Assembly (NCBI GenBank): GCA_903901905.1
Contig: CAIUSQ010000185.1
Location: 1 to 22,065, forward strand
Length of the DNA stretch: 22,065 nucleotides
From: an uncultured Actinomycetes bacterium
Lineage (GTDB): Bacteria > Actinomycetota > Actinomycetes > Nanopelagicales > Nanopelagicaceae
Reading direction: 5' to 3'
Below are positions 5,797-13,590 of this stretch, one piece after another. Position 1 is the stretch's first letter. Every line of letters begins with the position of its first letter. The notes beneath the pieces were generated by a model that was not told the DNA's origin, ran no database searches, and was given only the letters and a program-made list of their open reading frames with translations. Made by a program: the position numbers and the translations under genes.

Positions 5797-8700
5797 GTGA
5801 ATACGCGCAAGATAGACCAACCAAAGGGATTGCTTCGTAAAGCCCTTTCTACCCGCGTAGTGATCGCTGATGGTGCGATGGGAACGATGCTCCAGGACGC
5901 TGATCCAACATTGGAAGATTTCCAAAACCATGAAGGCTGTAACGAAATTCTAAATGTCAGCCGTCCAGATATTGTGCGCTCAGTCCACGATGCCTATTTA
6001 AGGGTTGGTGTTGATGCAATCGAAACCAATACTTTTGGCGCTAACTGGGCAAATTTGGCAGAGTATGGGATCGAGGATCGAATTTATGAACTTGCTTTTG
6101 CCGGAGGAGTAATTGCACGCCAGGCCGCGGATGCTTTCTCTACTCCTGACAAACCAAGATTTGTTCTCGGTTCTTTAGGACCAGGAACAAAATTACCTAG
6201 CCTTGGACATACCAGTTATAAGAAACTTAAAGATGCTTATTACTTAGCTTCTAAGGGACTGGTAGATAGCGGCAGTGACGCTTTACTCATTGAAACTGCG
6301 CAAGATCTCTTACAGGTTAAAGCTGCAGTTAACGGGGCACGTTTAGCAATAGAGGAATCTGGTAGGGATATCGTTTTAATTGCTCAAGTTACCGTTGAAG
6401 CAACCGGCACAATGTTGGTGGGCTCCGAAATTGGAGCTGCACTCAATGCCCTGCAACCTCTCGGAGTTGACCTTATCGGTCTCAACTGCGCCACTGGACC
6501 TGCCGAAATGTCTGAACATCTTAGATATTTGAGTAAAAATGCAGATGTTGCTATCTCTGTCATGCCAAATGCTGGACTTCCAGTTCTAGGTCCCAAAGGT
6601 GCAAGTTATCCTCTTGGTCCGGATGAATTAGCAGAAGCGTTGGATACCTTTGTAAAAGATTATGGCATCACTCTCATCGGGGGATGTTGCGGAACTACTC
6701 CGTTGCATCTTGAAGCAGTTGTTAAGAAGTTGGATCGCAGAAGCGTTCCCAAACGAAAAACCACAATTGAACCTGGTGCTTCCTCGCTTTATCAATACGT
6801 ACCTTTCAGACAAGATAAAACTTATTTGGCGATTGGTGAACGTACCAACGCAAATGGCTCGCGGGCATTTCGCGATGCTCTTCTTTCGGAAGATTGGGAG
6901 AAGTGCGTTGAGATAGCAAGAGATCAGATCCGAGAAGGTGCGCACATGTTAGATCTTTCGGTTGACTATGTTGGCAGAGATGGTGCAGCTGACATGGCTG
7001 AACTGGCATCGCGATTTGCAACCGCTAGTACATTGCCAATCGTTTTAGATTCAACTGAACCTTTAGTTTTAAAAGCTGGGCTGGAACACCTCGGGGGACG
7101 ATGTGTAATTAATTCCGTGAACTATGAAGATGGAGATGGACCCGACTCTAGATTTGCGAAAATAATGCCTTTAGTTCAAGAACATGGCGCTGGTGTCGTC
7201 GCCCTCACAATTGATGAAGAGGGTCAAGCAAGAGATTGCCACTGGAAGTTAAGGGTGGCGCGTCGTTTAATCGTAGATTTACGTGATAACTGGGGGATGA
7301 ATGTTGGAGATATTCTGATCGACTGTCTCACGTTTCCGATTGCAACAGGACAAGAAGAGACCCGTAAAGATGGCATAGAAACTATCAATGCTATAAGAAA
7401 GCTTAAAGAAGAGTTCCCTGAAGTTCAGACAACATTGGGTGTAAGTAATGTTTCATTTGGTCTGAATCCAGCATCTCGAATCGTTCTGAATTCAGTGTTT
7501 CTACATGAATGCGTTCAAGCCGGATTGGATTCTGCAATAGTTCACCCTTCCAAAATTACCCCAATGAATCGAATTGATGAGCGCGCTAAGGAAGTAGCTC
7601 TCGATCTGATTTACGATCGTAGAGTTTTTGAAGGTTCAGAATGTACATACGATCCTCTTCAAGAGTTTTTGCAGCTTTTTGAAGGTGTGGAACTTGCTTC
7701 AAGTAAGAATGCTCGCGCCGAAGCCTTGGCTGCTTTGCCTTTATTTGATCGCTTGCAGCGCAGAATAATTGATGGAGAAAAAGTTGGTTTAGAAGACGAC
7801 CTAAAGTTGGCAATGGATCAGGGAACAAAACCACTACAAATAATTAATGACCATCTTTTGGAAGGTATGAAGGTCGTTGGAGAGCTTTTCGGAAAAGGTG
7901 AAATGCAGTTGCCTTTCGTCCTCCAAAGCGCAGAAGTAATGAAGACAGCGGTGGCTATTCTTGAACCATTTATGGAGAAAACAGGCGATGAAGGCCGGGG
8001 CATAATGTTGCTTGCAACGGTTAAGGGTGATGTTCACGATATCGGCAAGAACTTAGTGGACATTATTTTGACGAACAATGGCTATCGTGTGGCAAATATT
8101 GGCATAAAACAAAGCATCAATCAGATAATCGACGGTGCAATTGAGGCTAATGCTGATGCTATTGGGATGAGTGGTCTACTTGTTAAATCAACGGTAATCA
8201 TGAAAGAGAATTTAGAAGAAATCACCTCACGTGGACTAGACCAACGATGGCCAATTGTTCTCGGGGGAGCAGCTCTTACTCGCGCCTATGTTGAACAAGA
8301 TCTAGCTAGTATTTTTCCTGGCGAGGTACGTTATGCCAGAGATGCTTTTGAAGGTCTACGTTTAATGGATTCGATCATGGCAGTAAAACGAGGTGAGGAA
8401 GGAGCTGCATTACCGCCTTTGAAGGAACGAAAGACCGTCAATACGCGTGTGAAAGAATCTGATCTTCCTATTGATACAAAGCGAAGTGATGTCAGCATAA
8501 ATGTTTCAATACCAACTCCACCGTTCTTTGGTTCAAGAGTTGTTAAAGGAATTTCACTCGCCGACTACTCTGGCATGTTGGATGAACGTGCGTTATTTGT
8601 GGGGCAATGGGGCTTAAAAGGTAATCGTGGCGAATATGAAGAGATGGTTTTGAAGGAAGGTCGTCCTCGTCTTCGTTCATTAATTAATGAAGTTCAGTCT

Positions 8701-9303
8701 AATGGCTGGCTAAATGCTGCGGTTGTTTATGGCTATTTTCCCTGCTACAGCCAAGACAATGATCTTGTAATTCTTCATCATGAAGGTGTTAAGAAGGGTC
8801 AAGAACGCCTTAGATTCACATTCCCAAGACAGCGTCGAGATCGTCGATTGTGCATTAGTGATTTTTTTGCTTCGAAGGATTCTGGTAACACTGATGTTGT
8901 CGCCTTCCATGTTGTGACTATGGGAGCTTCTGTAAGTCAGGCCGCTGCAAAACTTTTTGCTGCAGATAAGTACCGTGAGTACTTGGAACTGCACGGTTTA
9001 TCAGTGCAACTCACTGAAGCCCTTGCTGAACATTGGCACGCTCGCATGCGCGAGGAACTTCATGTTCACGAAGAAGACGCACCTGAACTCCAAGCAGTTC
9101 TTGATCAGGGCTATAGAGGTTCTAGATACTCATTTGGTTATCCAGCTTGTCCTGATCTGGAACAACAGGTGCAACTGTGTGCGTTGCTTGAACCTGAGCG
9201 TATTGGTGTTGAACTATCCGAAGAGTTCCAACTCCATCCCGAACAGTCGACTTCAGCGATAATTGTTCATCATCCAGAAGCAAAATATTTCAATGCGAAT
9301 TAA
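5797..9303 (+). CDS. metH: Cobalamin-dependent methionine synthase
   Basis: A 1168-residue MetH, which transfers the methyl group of 5-methyltetrahydrofolate to homocysteine through cobalamin. All modules are present: homocysteine domain from about residue 15 (VVIADGAMGTMLQ) with zinc ligands Cys231 (GLNCATG), Cys297 and Cys298 (GGCCGTTPLH); pterin-binding domain from about 343 (LAIGERTNANGSRAF); B12 cap (GEMQLPFVLQSAEVMK); B12-binding domain with DVHDIG and axial ligand His747; and a C-terminal AdoMet reactivation domain ending in RGSRYSFGYPACPDLEQQ. The frame is open from 5746, but the homologous region begins near LLRKALSTRVV. GTG 5797 is favoured by the -10 seven bases upstream. A HAD gene follows after 5 bp. 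No B12 riboswitch is visible. Confidence 0.96.
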   Translation: MNTRKIDQPKGLLRKALSTRVVIADGAMGTMLQDADPTLEDFQNHEGCNEILNVSRPDIVRSVHDAYLRVGVDAIETNTFGANWANLAEYGIEDRIYELAFAGGVIARQAADAFSTPDKPRFVLGSLGPGTKLPSLGHTSYKKLKDAYYLASKGLVDSGSDALLIETAQDLLQVKAAVNGARLAIEESGRDIVLIAQVTVEATGTMLVGSEIGAALNALQPLGVDLIGLNCATGPAEMSEHLRYLSKNADVAISVMPNAGLPVLGPKGASYPLGPDELAEALDTFVKDYGITLIGGCCGTTPLHLEAVVKKLDRRSVPKRKTTIEPGASSLYQYVPFRQDKTYLAIGERTNANGSRAFRDALLSEDWEKCVEIARDQIREGAHMLDLSVDYVGRDGAADMAELASRFATASTLPIVLDSTEPLVLKAGLEHLGGRCVINSVNYEDGDGPDSRFAKIMPLVQEHGAGVVALTIDEEGQARDCHWKLRVARRLIVDLRDNWGMNVGDILIDCLTFPIATGQEETRKDGIETINAIRKLKEEFPEVQTTLGVSNVSFGLNPASRIVLNSVFLHECVQAGLDSAIVHPSKITPMNRIDERAKEVALDLIYDRRVFEGSECTYDPLQEFLQLFEGVELASSKNARAEALAALPLFDRLQRRIIDGEKVGLEDDLKLAMDQGTKPLQIINDHLLEGMKVVGELFGKGEMQLPFVLQSAEVMKTAVAILEPFMEKTGDEGRGIMLLATVKGDVHDIGKNLVDIILTNNGYRVANIGIKQSINQIIDGAIEANADAIGMSGLLVKSTVIMKENLEEITSRGLDQRWPIVLGGAALTRAYVEQDLASIFPGEVRYARDAFEGLRLMDSIMAVKRGEEGAALPPLKERKTVNTRVKESDLPIDTKRSDVSINVSIPTPPFFGSRVVKGISLADYSGMLDERALFVGQWGLKGNRGEYEEMVLKEGRPRLRSLINEVQSNGWLNAAVVYGYFPCYSQDNDLVILHHEGVKKGQERLRFTFPRQRRDRRLCISDFFASKDSGNTDVVAFHVVTMGASVSQAAAKLFAADKYREYLELHGLSVQLTEALAEHWHARMREELHVHEEDAPELQAVLDQGYRGSRYSFGYPACPDLEQQVQLCALLEPERIGVELSEEFQLHPEQSTSAIIVHHPEAKYFNAN

Positions 9304-9308
9304 AATCC

Positions 9309-9980
9309 ATGTCTGATTTTTTCGACGCCGTATTTTTCGACATGGACGGCCTTACGGTTGATTCAGAACCGCAATGGCTGATTTCAGAACGGGAAGTGGT
9401 TGCTCCTTTTGGCTATCAATGGACGAAAGAAGATCAGATTGCTTGTTTAGGTGGGCCGCTAGAAAAATTAGGAGATTACATGTCCCAGAAGTGCAACAAT
9501 CTTGAACAATCTTCGTATTTCGTTGAAGATTTAATTAAAAGGCAGGCCGAGAGAATGCGAACCAACACAACAGTAATGCCCGGAGCGATTGAACTTGTTG
9601 AATCTCTAAAGTCCTGTGGAATAAAAACTGCTTTAGTCTCAGCTAGCCCCCGCGTGATCGTGGAAGCGGTGCTTGAGAATATTGGAAAGGATCTTTTTCC
9701 TTTTTCCCTCAGTCGAGATGATGTTTTAAAGACCAAACCTGATCCAGAAGGTTATTTAAAGGCTGCATCTATTTCTCAAAGCAACATTGAAAACTGTCTA
9801 GTTTTTGAAGATTCACTACCGGGTATGCAGGCTGTAATTGAAAGTGGAGCCTGGTTAATTGCTGTACCCCACATGGTCCACGTTCAAGAAAGTGAAAGAG
9901 TTAGAAGTATCAAATCTCTTAGCGAGCTTTCGTTTGAGAAACTTAAGGCGCTGAAAGCAGATTTTACGATAAAAATTTAG
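9309..9980 (+). CDS. HAD family hydrolase (subfamily IA phosphatase)
   Basis: A 223-residue haloacid dehalogenase-type phosphatase, probably acting on a small phosphorylated metabolite in the cytosol; the substrate is unknown. Motif I is FFDMDGLTVDSEP (Asp11, Asp13), motif II Ser111 (ALVSASPR), motif III Lys143 (KTKPDPEGY), and motif IV VFEDSLPGMQ (Glu167, Asp168). The helical cap lies between motifs I and II, as in beta-phosphoglucomutase-like members. It follows metH by 5 bp and is probably co-transcribed, although there is no good Shine-Dalgarno before the ATG. Its TAG stop shares the tetranucleotide TTAG with the convergent nuclease gene. A HAD gene next to metH is common in actinobacteria, and a link to methionine metabolism is only suggested. 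Confidence 0.88.
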   Translation: MSDFFDAVFFDMDGLTVDSEPQWLISEREVVAPFGYQWTKEDQIACLGGPLEKLGDYMSQKCNNLEQSSYFVEDLIKRQAERMRTNTTVMPGAIELVESLKSCGIKTALVSASPRVIVEAVLENIGKDLFPFSLSRDDVLKTKPDPEGYLKAASISQSNIENCLVFEDSLPGMQAVIESGAWLIAVPHMVHVQESERVRSIKSLSELSFEKLKALKADFTIKI

Positions 9981-10741
9981 GGGTTGTGAGCAGGGCATAT
10001 TTTTTTAAAGAAACACCAATCGCACAATCTTGTCGGATTAGGGGGCCAGTATTCCTTCTCGATAGAGGTTGAGATATCTTTCGCAACTCGTATAAGAGTT
10101 TTTTCTGTTGACTCTAAATCAGCCAAAGTAGGCTGGCTTTTCACAAGTTTTCCGTCACCAAGATAAATTAATTGCAGCAACCTGGGCAAAACACCGTTGT
10201 TCTTCCAATACAAAAGAGCGTAAACGCGTAACTGGAAAAGGGCTTTCTCTTCCCATCCTGGCTTTGGTGCCTTTCCTGATTTGTAATCCACAATTCGAAC
10301 TTCTCCGGTTTGAGCAACATCTAGGCGATCAACATAACCATGTAGGTAGATACCTTCTGCTAAGTCATTTTCTAGATGTATCTCTCTATGAGTTGCCTCA
10401 AATGCTTTGGGATCTTCAACAGTAAAATATGTTTCAAGAAGTGAGGCAGCTCGATCGAGCCATTCTTTTTCATTTGTTATGAGGTCATTTAATTCTGGCT
10501 TTGCTTCGATCTGTGCCCTCCATCGTGAAGGAAGTAGATCTACTGCGGTCTGCGGTGTTCTATTGGCAGCCACAGATTCAAAAAGGTCATGTAGCACGGT
10601 GTGTACTAGTGTTCCTCTTTCCGCATCCAGTGAGGGCGGTTCGGGCAACTTATCAATCTTACGATAGCGATATAGAAGTGGGCAGTTTTGGTACTCACTC
10701 ACAGCGCTAGGGGACAGACGTAGCGGTTGATTGATACTCAT
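9977..10741 (-). CDS. RecB-like PD-(D/E)XK nuclease with predicted 4Fe-4S cluster
   Basis: A 254-residue single-domain nuclease of the RecB/Cas4-like PD-(D/E)XK family. Visible nuclease elements: RGTLVHTVLHDLF (motif histidine), GYVDRLDV (metal-binding aspartate), and VRIVDYKSGKAPK (Asp-x-Lys core), followed by the ALFQLRVYALL helix with the conserved Gln. One cysteine near the N-terminus (Cys20, YQNCPLLYRYR) and three near the end (Cys240, Cys243, Cys249, in LCDWCFFKKICP) match the four-cysteine iron-sulfur clasp of AddB and Cas4. I chose ATG 10741 because MSINQPLRLSPSAVSEYQNC matches the family start and a -10 lies 7 bases upstream; the frame is open to 10918 inside trmI. No CRISPR or helicase partner adjoins it, so it is a stand-alone actinobacterial housekeeping nuclease, Rv2119-like. 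Its exact role is unknown. Confidence 0.88.
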   Translation of the reverse strand: MSINQPLRLSPSAVSEYQNCPLLYRYRKIDKLPEPPSLDAERGTLVHTVLHDLFESVAANRTPQTAVDLLPSRWRAQIEAKPELNDLITNEKEWLDRAASLLETYFTVEDPKAFEATHREIHLENDLAEGIYLHGYVDRLDVAQTGEVRIVDYKSGKAPKPGWEEKALFQLRVYALLYWKNNGVLPRLLQLIYLGDGKLVKSQPTLADLESTEKTLIRVAKDISTSIEKEYWPPNPTRLCDWCFFKKICPAHNP

Positions 10742-10748
10742 GTTGCGC

Positions 10749-10754
10749 AAGATA
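10749..10754 (-). promoter_or_regulatory. Predicted -10 box of leaderless promoter, RecB-like nuclease
   Basis: On the minus strand TATCTT is followed by 7 bases and then the ATG at 10741. There is no Shine-Dalgarno. It is divergent from the trmI -10 with 26 bp between hexamers. Confidence 0.55.
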
Positions 10755-10780
10755 CTCCTACCCAACCTGTTTAATTCGCC

Positions 10781-10786
10781 TAAGAT
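10781..10786 (+). promoter_or_regulatory. Predicted -10 box of leaderless promoter, trmI operon
   Basis: TAAGAT is followed by 6 bases and then the GTG at 10793, placing the expected transcription start at the first base of the start codon. It would drive trmI-pafB-pafC and perhaps tatAC. Confidence 0.6.
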
Positions 10787-10792
10787 GCTCCC

Positions 10793-11644
10793 GTGTCTAA
10801 CCTTGGTTTCTTTTCTGCAGGCGATCGGATTCAATTGACCGATCCGAAAGGAAAGTTGTACAGCTTCACAATTACTCCCGGTAAAGAGTGGCATACACAC
10901 AAGGGATGGATTACACACGATGACTTAATCGGGTTGCCGGAAGGTTCTGTTGTTAGCACCACTGCCGGACTCTCTTTTTCCGCCTTCAAACCCTTGTTGT
11001 CAGATTTTGTTTTGACCATGCCTCGTGGGGCAACAATTGTTTATCCCAAGGACGCAGCAATGATCATCGGTGTTGCAGATATCTATCCTGGAGCGCGCGT
11101 TCTCGAAGCCGGCGTAGGAAGTGGTGCTTTAACTATTTCGTTACTTCGCGCGGTAGGCGATGGTGGATCGGTTCATTCGATCGAACGGCGAGAGGATTTT
11201 GCACATATAGCTAAAACAAATGTTCAGGAGTATTTCTCAGGAGAGATCAAAAACTGGGCACTAGAAGTTGGAGATTTGCAGGATAAAACTTTTGAGGCAA
11301 ATTATGATCGCGTTGTATTGGACATGCTCGCACCATGGGAGTGCATAGATACTTCAGCGCAAGCACTTCGACCAGGTGGAGTCTTCCTGGCATATGTAGC
11401 GACGACTACTCAACTTTCTGCCACTGCAGAGGCCTTAAAAAATGATGGCCGATTTACCGAACCCGAGAGTTCTGAGACTTTGGTACGCGGATGGCACCAT
11501 GAAGGTCTTGCAGTCAGACCTCAACAAAGAATGATAGGTCACACAGGTTTTCTCATTCAAAGTCGGCGCATGGCACCTGGCGTTCAAGTTTTGGCTAGGC
11601 GTCGCCGTCCTGCTAAAGGTGCATACGGTGTCTCGGAAGATTGA
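10793..11644 (+). CDS. trmI: tRNA (adenine58-N1)-methyltransferase
   Basis: A 283-residue SAM-dependent enzyme that methylates N1 of A58 in the T-loop of tRNAs; the family acts as a tetramer. The N-terminal beta domain (FFSAGDRIQLTDPKGKLYSF) precedes a Rossmann methyltransferase with motif I ARVLEAGVGSGALT (about 102-114), VHSIERREDF (acidic ribose-binding residue) and YDRVVLDMLAPWE (motif IV). The basic tail QVLARRRRPAKG is typical of actinobacterial TrmI. GTG at 10793 directly follows the -10 by 6 bases. In mycobacteria and most actinobacteria trmI is followed by mpa, dop, pup, prcBA and pafA; here its end overlaps pafB instead. Confidence 0.93.
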   Translation: MSNLGFFSAGDRIQLTDPKGKLYSFTITPGKEWHTHKGWITHDDLIGLPEGSVVSTTAGLSFSAFKPLLSDFVLTMPRGATIVYPKDAAMIIGVADIYPGARVLEAGVGSGALTISLLRAVGDGGSVHSIERREDFAHIAKTNVQEYFSGEIKNWALEVGDLQDKTFEANYDRVVLDMLAPWECIDTSAQALRPGGVFLAYVATTTQLSATAEALKNDGRFTEPESSETLVRGWHHEGLAVRPQQRMIGHTGFLIQSRRMAPGVQVLARRRRPAKGAYGVSED

Positions 11645-12569
11645 ACGTTTAGTTAATTTAACAATTGCTCTTCTAGCAACAAAGAGGTTCTTAACCAAGT
11701 CCGAGATTTTTAGAACCGTCGAAGGTTATGAAGGAACACTGGAAACCAAAGAGCGCATGTTTGAGCGCGACAAAGACGACCTGAGAGCTTTAGGAATTGA
11801 AATTTCAGTAGGAAGTTTTGATCCCGTATTTCAGGACGAAGCGGGCTACAGAATAAATTCTGATACCTATCAATTAAATCTTGGTCTTCTTTCACCTCTA
11901 GATCTTTCCTTACTTTCGTTGGCTGCACAGTGTTGGCAGGGTGCAGCCCTAGATCAGGCGGCGCATCGAGTACTACGTAAACTGCGTTCAATAGGTATCC
12001 CAGCAAATGAGCTAGATATCCCAGCGATTCATTCCAAGCTCTCCACTAGTGGGCAAGACATAGAAATCATCAGTAGTGCGATATCAGAATCTTCATTATT
12101 GCATTTTAACTACATATCCAAAGATCTAGGAAGACAAAACCGTACTGTTATTCCTTTTGCACTAGCTACTCATCTGGGATTTTGGTATGTAGCAAGTGTG
12201 GATCAAGAGAATCAAGAAGTTCGTATATTCAGGTTAGATCGCATGATTGGTCACGTTGAAAAAACTGAACCACAGAAGGATTTCGAAGCGCCCAAGGATT
12301 TTGATTTTCACCAATCTTTAAGTAAATCACAATCAAACAAAATGGCGGTTTTCGACGTTCAAAAGGGTAAAGGCCAACTCATCCGAAATCTTGCGACGTC
12401 ATCAAAAGATTTAGGGGAGTGGGATCGTTTGGAGATTCCAATTGTAAGTTTGGACAATCTACGTTCACTCGCTTTATGGCACGGAGATGACGTTTTAGTA
12501 CGAGCACCCGAAGAGCTAGTCGAGATGATTAAAACCTCACTCCAAGAAATTTTGGCTGATCATGAGTAA
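11628..12569 (+). CDS. pafB: WYL-domain transcriptional regulator PafB
   Basis: A 313-residue PafB-type protein. With PafC it forms a heterodimer (fused in some species) that activates the LexA-independent DNA-damage response in mycobacteria. The N-terminal winged helix includes KIERLVNLTIALLATKRFLT; the WYL domain spans roughly 145-210, with LGFWYVASVDQ and RIFRLDRM; a WCX-type C-terminal domain follows. I chose GTG 11628 (MSRKIERL) because AAAGG at 11615-11619 sits 8 bases upstream and homologues start this way; GTG 11619 adds three residues without a ribosome site. The start overlaps the end of trmI by 17 bases, so the two are coupled. In other actinobacteria pafB follows pafA; that gene is absent here. 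Confidence 0.9.
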   Translation: MSRKIERLVNLTIALLATKRFLTKSEIFRTVEGYEGTLETKERMFERDKDDLRALGIEISVGSFDPVFQDEAGYRINSDTYQLNLGLLSPLDLSLLSLAAQCWQGAALDQAAHRVLRKLRSIGIPANELDIPAIHSKLSTSGQDIEIISSAISESSLLHFNYISKDLGRQNRTVIPFALATHLGFWYVASVDQENQEVRIFRLDRMIGHVEKTEPQKDFEAPKDFDFHQSLSKSQSNKMAVFDVQKGKGQLIRNLATSSKDLGEWDRLEIPIVSLDNLRSLALWHGDDVLVRAPEELVEMIKTSLQEILADHE

Positions 12570-13515
12570 AGATTTATCAGCTCCACTTTTGCGAACTGCG
12601 CGCTTACTTGACCTAGTTCCATACTTGAACTCGAATCAGGGCATCTCGGTCCAAGATTTAGCAAAAGATTTTGGGGTATCAACCGCACAAATAAATTCTG
12701 ACCTGACTACGCTTTGGATGTGCGGTTTGCCTGGCTACACCCCACTTGAATTAATGGACTTAGAGTTTGAGTCAGGATATGTCACGATTCGGAATGCATT
12801 GACTCTTTCTAAACCTCGAAATATCTCTTTCGATGAGGGTTTAGCGTTGATGCTTGGCCTAGAACTCTTGCAGCAACAGATTCCTTTGGAGAGAAAAGAT
12901 TTACAAACACAAATAGAGCTACTTAAAGATCGATTTGCAAATCAAATAGGGGTTCCTCGTGCCGTTACTGTCTCGCACGCTATTAACCCCGCGATTATCT
13001 CGCCGTTAATAGAGGCCATCAGTGCTTCTAAGGATGTCGAGATCAGATATCACTCTCTTTACTCTGATGAGATCTCCGTGAGAAAAATAGCGCCGCTAGC
13101 AATTACTGAAGGAGATGGAAATAGTTATCTTCGGGCCTATTGCAGAAATGCAAAAGCGCTAAGAGTTTTTAGAGTTGATCGTATTTTATCTTTGTCAGAA
13201 TTGGACGTCGAGCTCAGTCGCGCCGATACTTCAATGGATTTAATCGACACAGATGGCATTGAAAGTGAGAAAATCCGCTACACGATCAAGATTAAGCAAC
13301 TAACACGAGATCTAGTCGAGCGCTTCAATTTGGATCATTTATTAGGAGAAAATCCCAAGTCCCAAGAGTTAACCGTCGAACTTTCCTCCTTCTCAAGTGA
13401 ATGGATTCAACGTGCCGTATTAGCAACTGGATCTGATGTAGAACTGCTTTCTCCTCCAGAATTACGCAAAGAAATTGCTGACCGGGCCCAATTGCTCTCG
13501 GACCGATACGCCTAG
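12562..13515 (+). CDS. pafC: WYL-domain transcriptional regulator PafC
   Basis: A 317-residue partner of PafB with the same architecture: an N-terminal winged helix-turn-helix (NSNQGISVQDLAKDFGVSTA), a linker ending around FDEGLALMLGLELL, a WYL domain (VEIRYHSLYSDEISVRKIAP, then SYLRAYC and LRVFRVDRI) and a WCX C-terminal domain. PafBC is thought to sense a DNA-damage ligand, probably single-stranded DNA, through the WYL modules and to activate recA and repair genes. It overlaps pafB by 8 bases, so the two are probably made in equal amounts. A 75-bp gap separates it from tatA, the longest gap in the window. Loss of the proteasome genes but retention of this pair supports a proteasome-independent role. 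Confidence 0.9.
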   Translation: MSKDLSAPLLRTARLLDLVPYLNSNQGISVQDLAKDFGVSTAQINSDLTTLWMCGLPGYTPLELMDLEFESGYVTIRNALTLSKPRNISFDEGLALMLGLELLQQQIPLERKDLQTQIELLKDRFANQIGVPRAVTVSHAINPAIISPLIEAISASKDVEIRYHSLYSDEISVRKIAPLAITEGDGNSYLRAYCRNAKALRVFRVDRILSLSELDVELSRADTSMDLIDTDGIESEKIRYTIKIKQLTRDLVERFNLDHLLGENPKSQELTVELSSFSSEWIQRAVLATGSDVELLSPPELRKEIADRAQLLSDRYA

Positions 13516-13548
13516 AAATAGAGCCTATGAGAAGTTATCAACCTGGTG

Positions 13549-13554
13549 TAAACT
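13549..13554 (+). promoter_or_regulatory. Possible -10 box upstream of tatA
   Basis: TAAACT lies in the 75-bp gap between pafC and tatA, giving a predicted 5' leader of about 30 bases. There is no clear -35. Unlike the other promoters here it is not adjacent to the start codon. tatAC may also be read from the trmI promoter. Confidence 0.3.
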
Positions 13555-13580
13555 CGGCGTAATTACAAACGACCACGGTT

Positions 13581-13584
13581 GGAG
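13581..13584 (+). promoter_or_regulatory. Ribosome binding site of tatA
   Basis: GGAG lies 6 bases before the tatA ATG. It is one of the few canonical Shine-Dalgarno sites in the window and contrasts with the leaderless starts of the other transcription units. Confidence 0.6.
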
Positions 13585-13590
13585 TTCTAA

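Noticed and set aside
9301..9306. TAAAAT as a -10 box for the HAD gene
   Set aside because: It ends only 2 bases before the ATG and includes the metH stop; the spacing does not fit a transcription start at the gene.
9977..10741. Cas4 of a CRISPR adaptation module
   Set aside because: There are no repeats, Cas1/Cas2 or other cas genes; synteny matches the actinobacterial housekeeping nuclease next to trmI.
10742..10918. 59-residue N-terminal extension of the RecB-like nuclease
   Set aside because: It would run through the trmI promoter and coding start, has no family similarity, and homologues begin at the segment starting at 10741.
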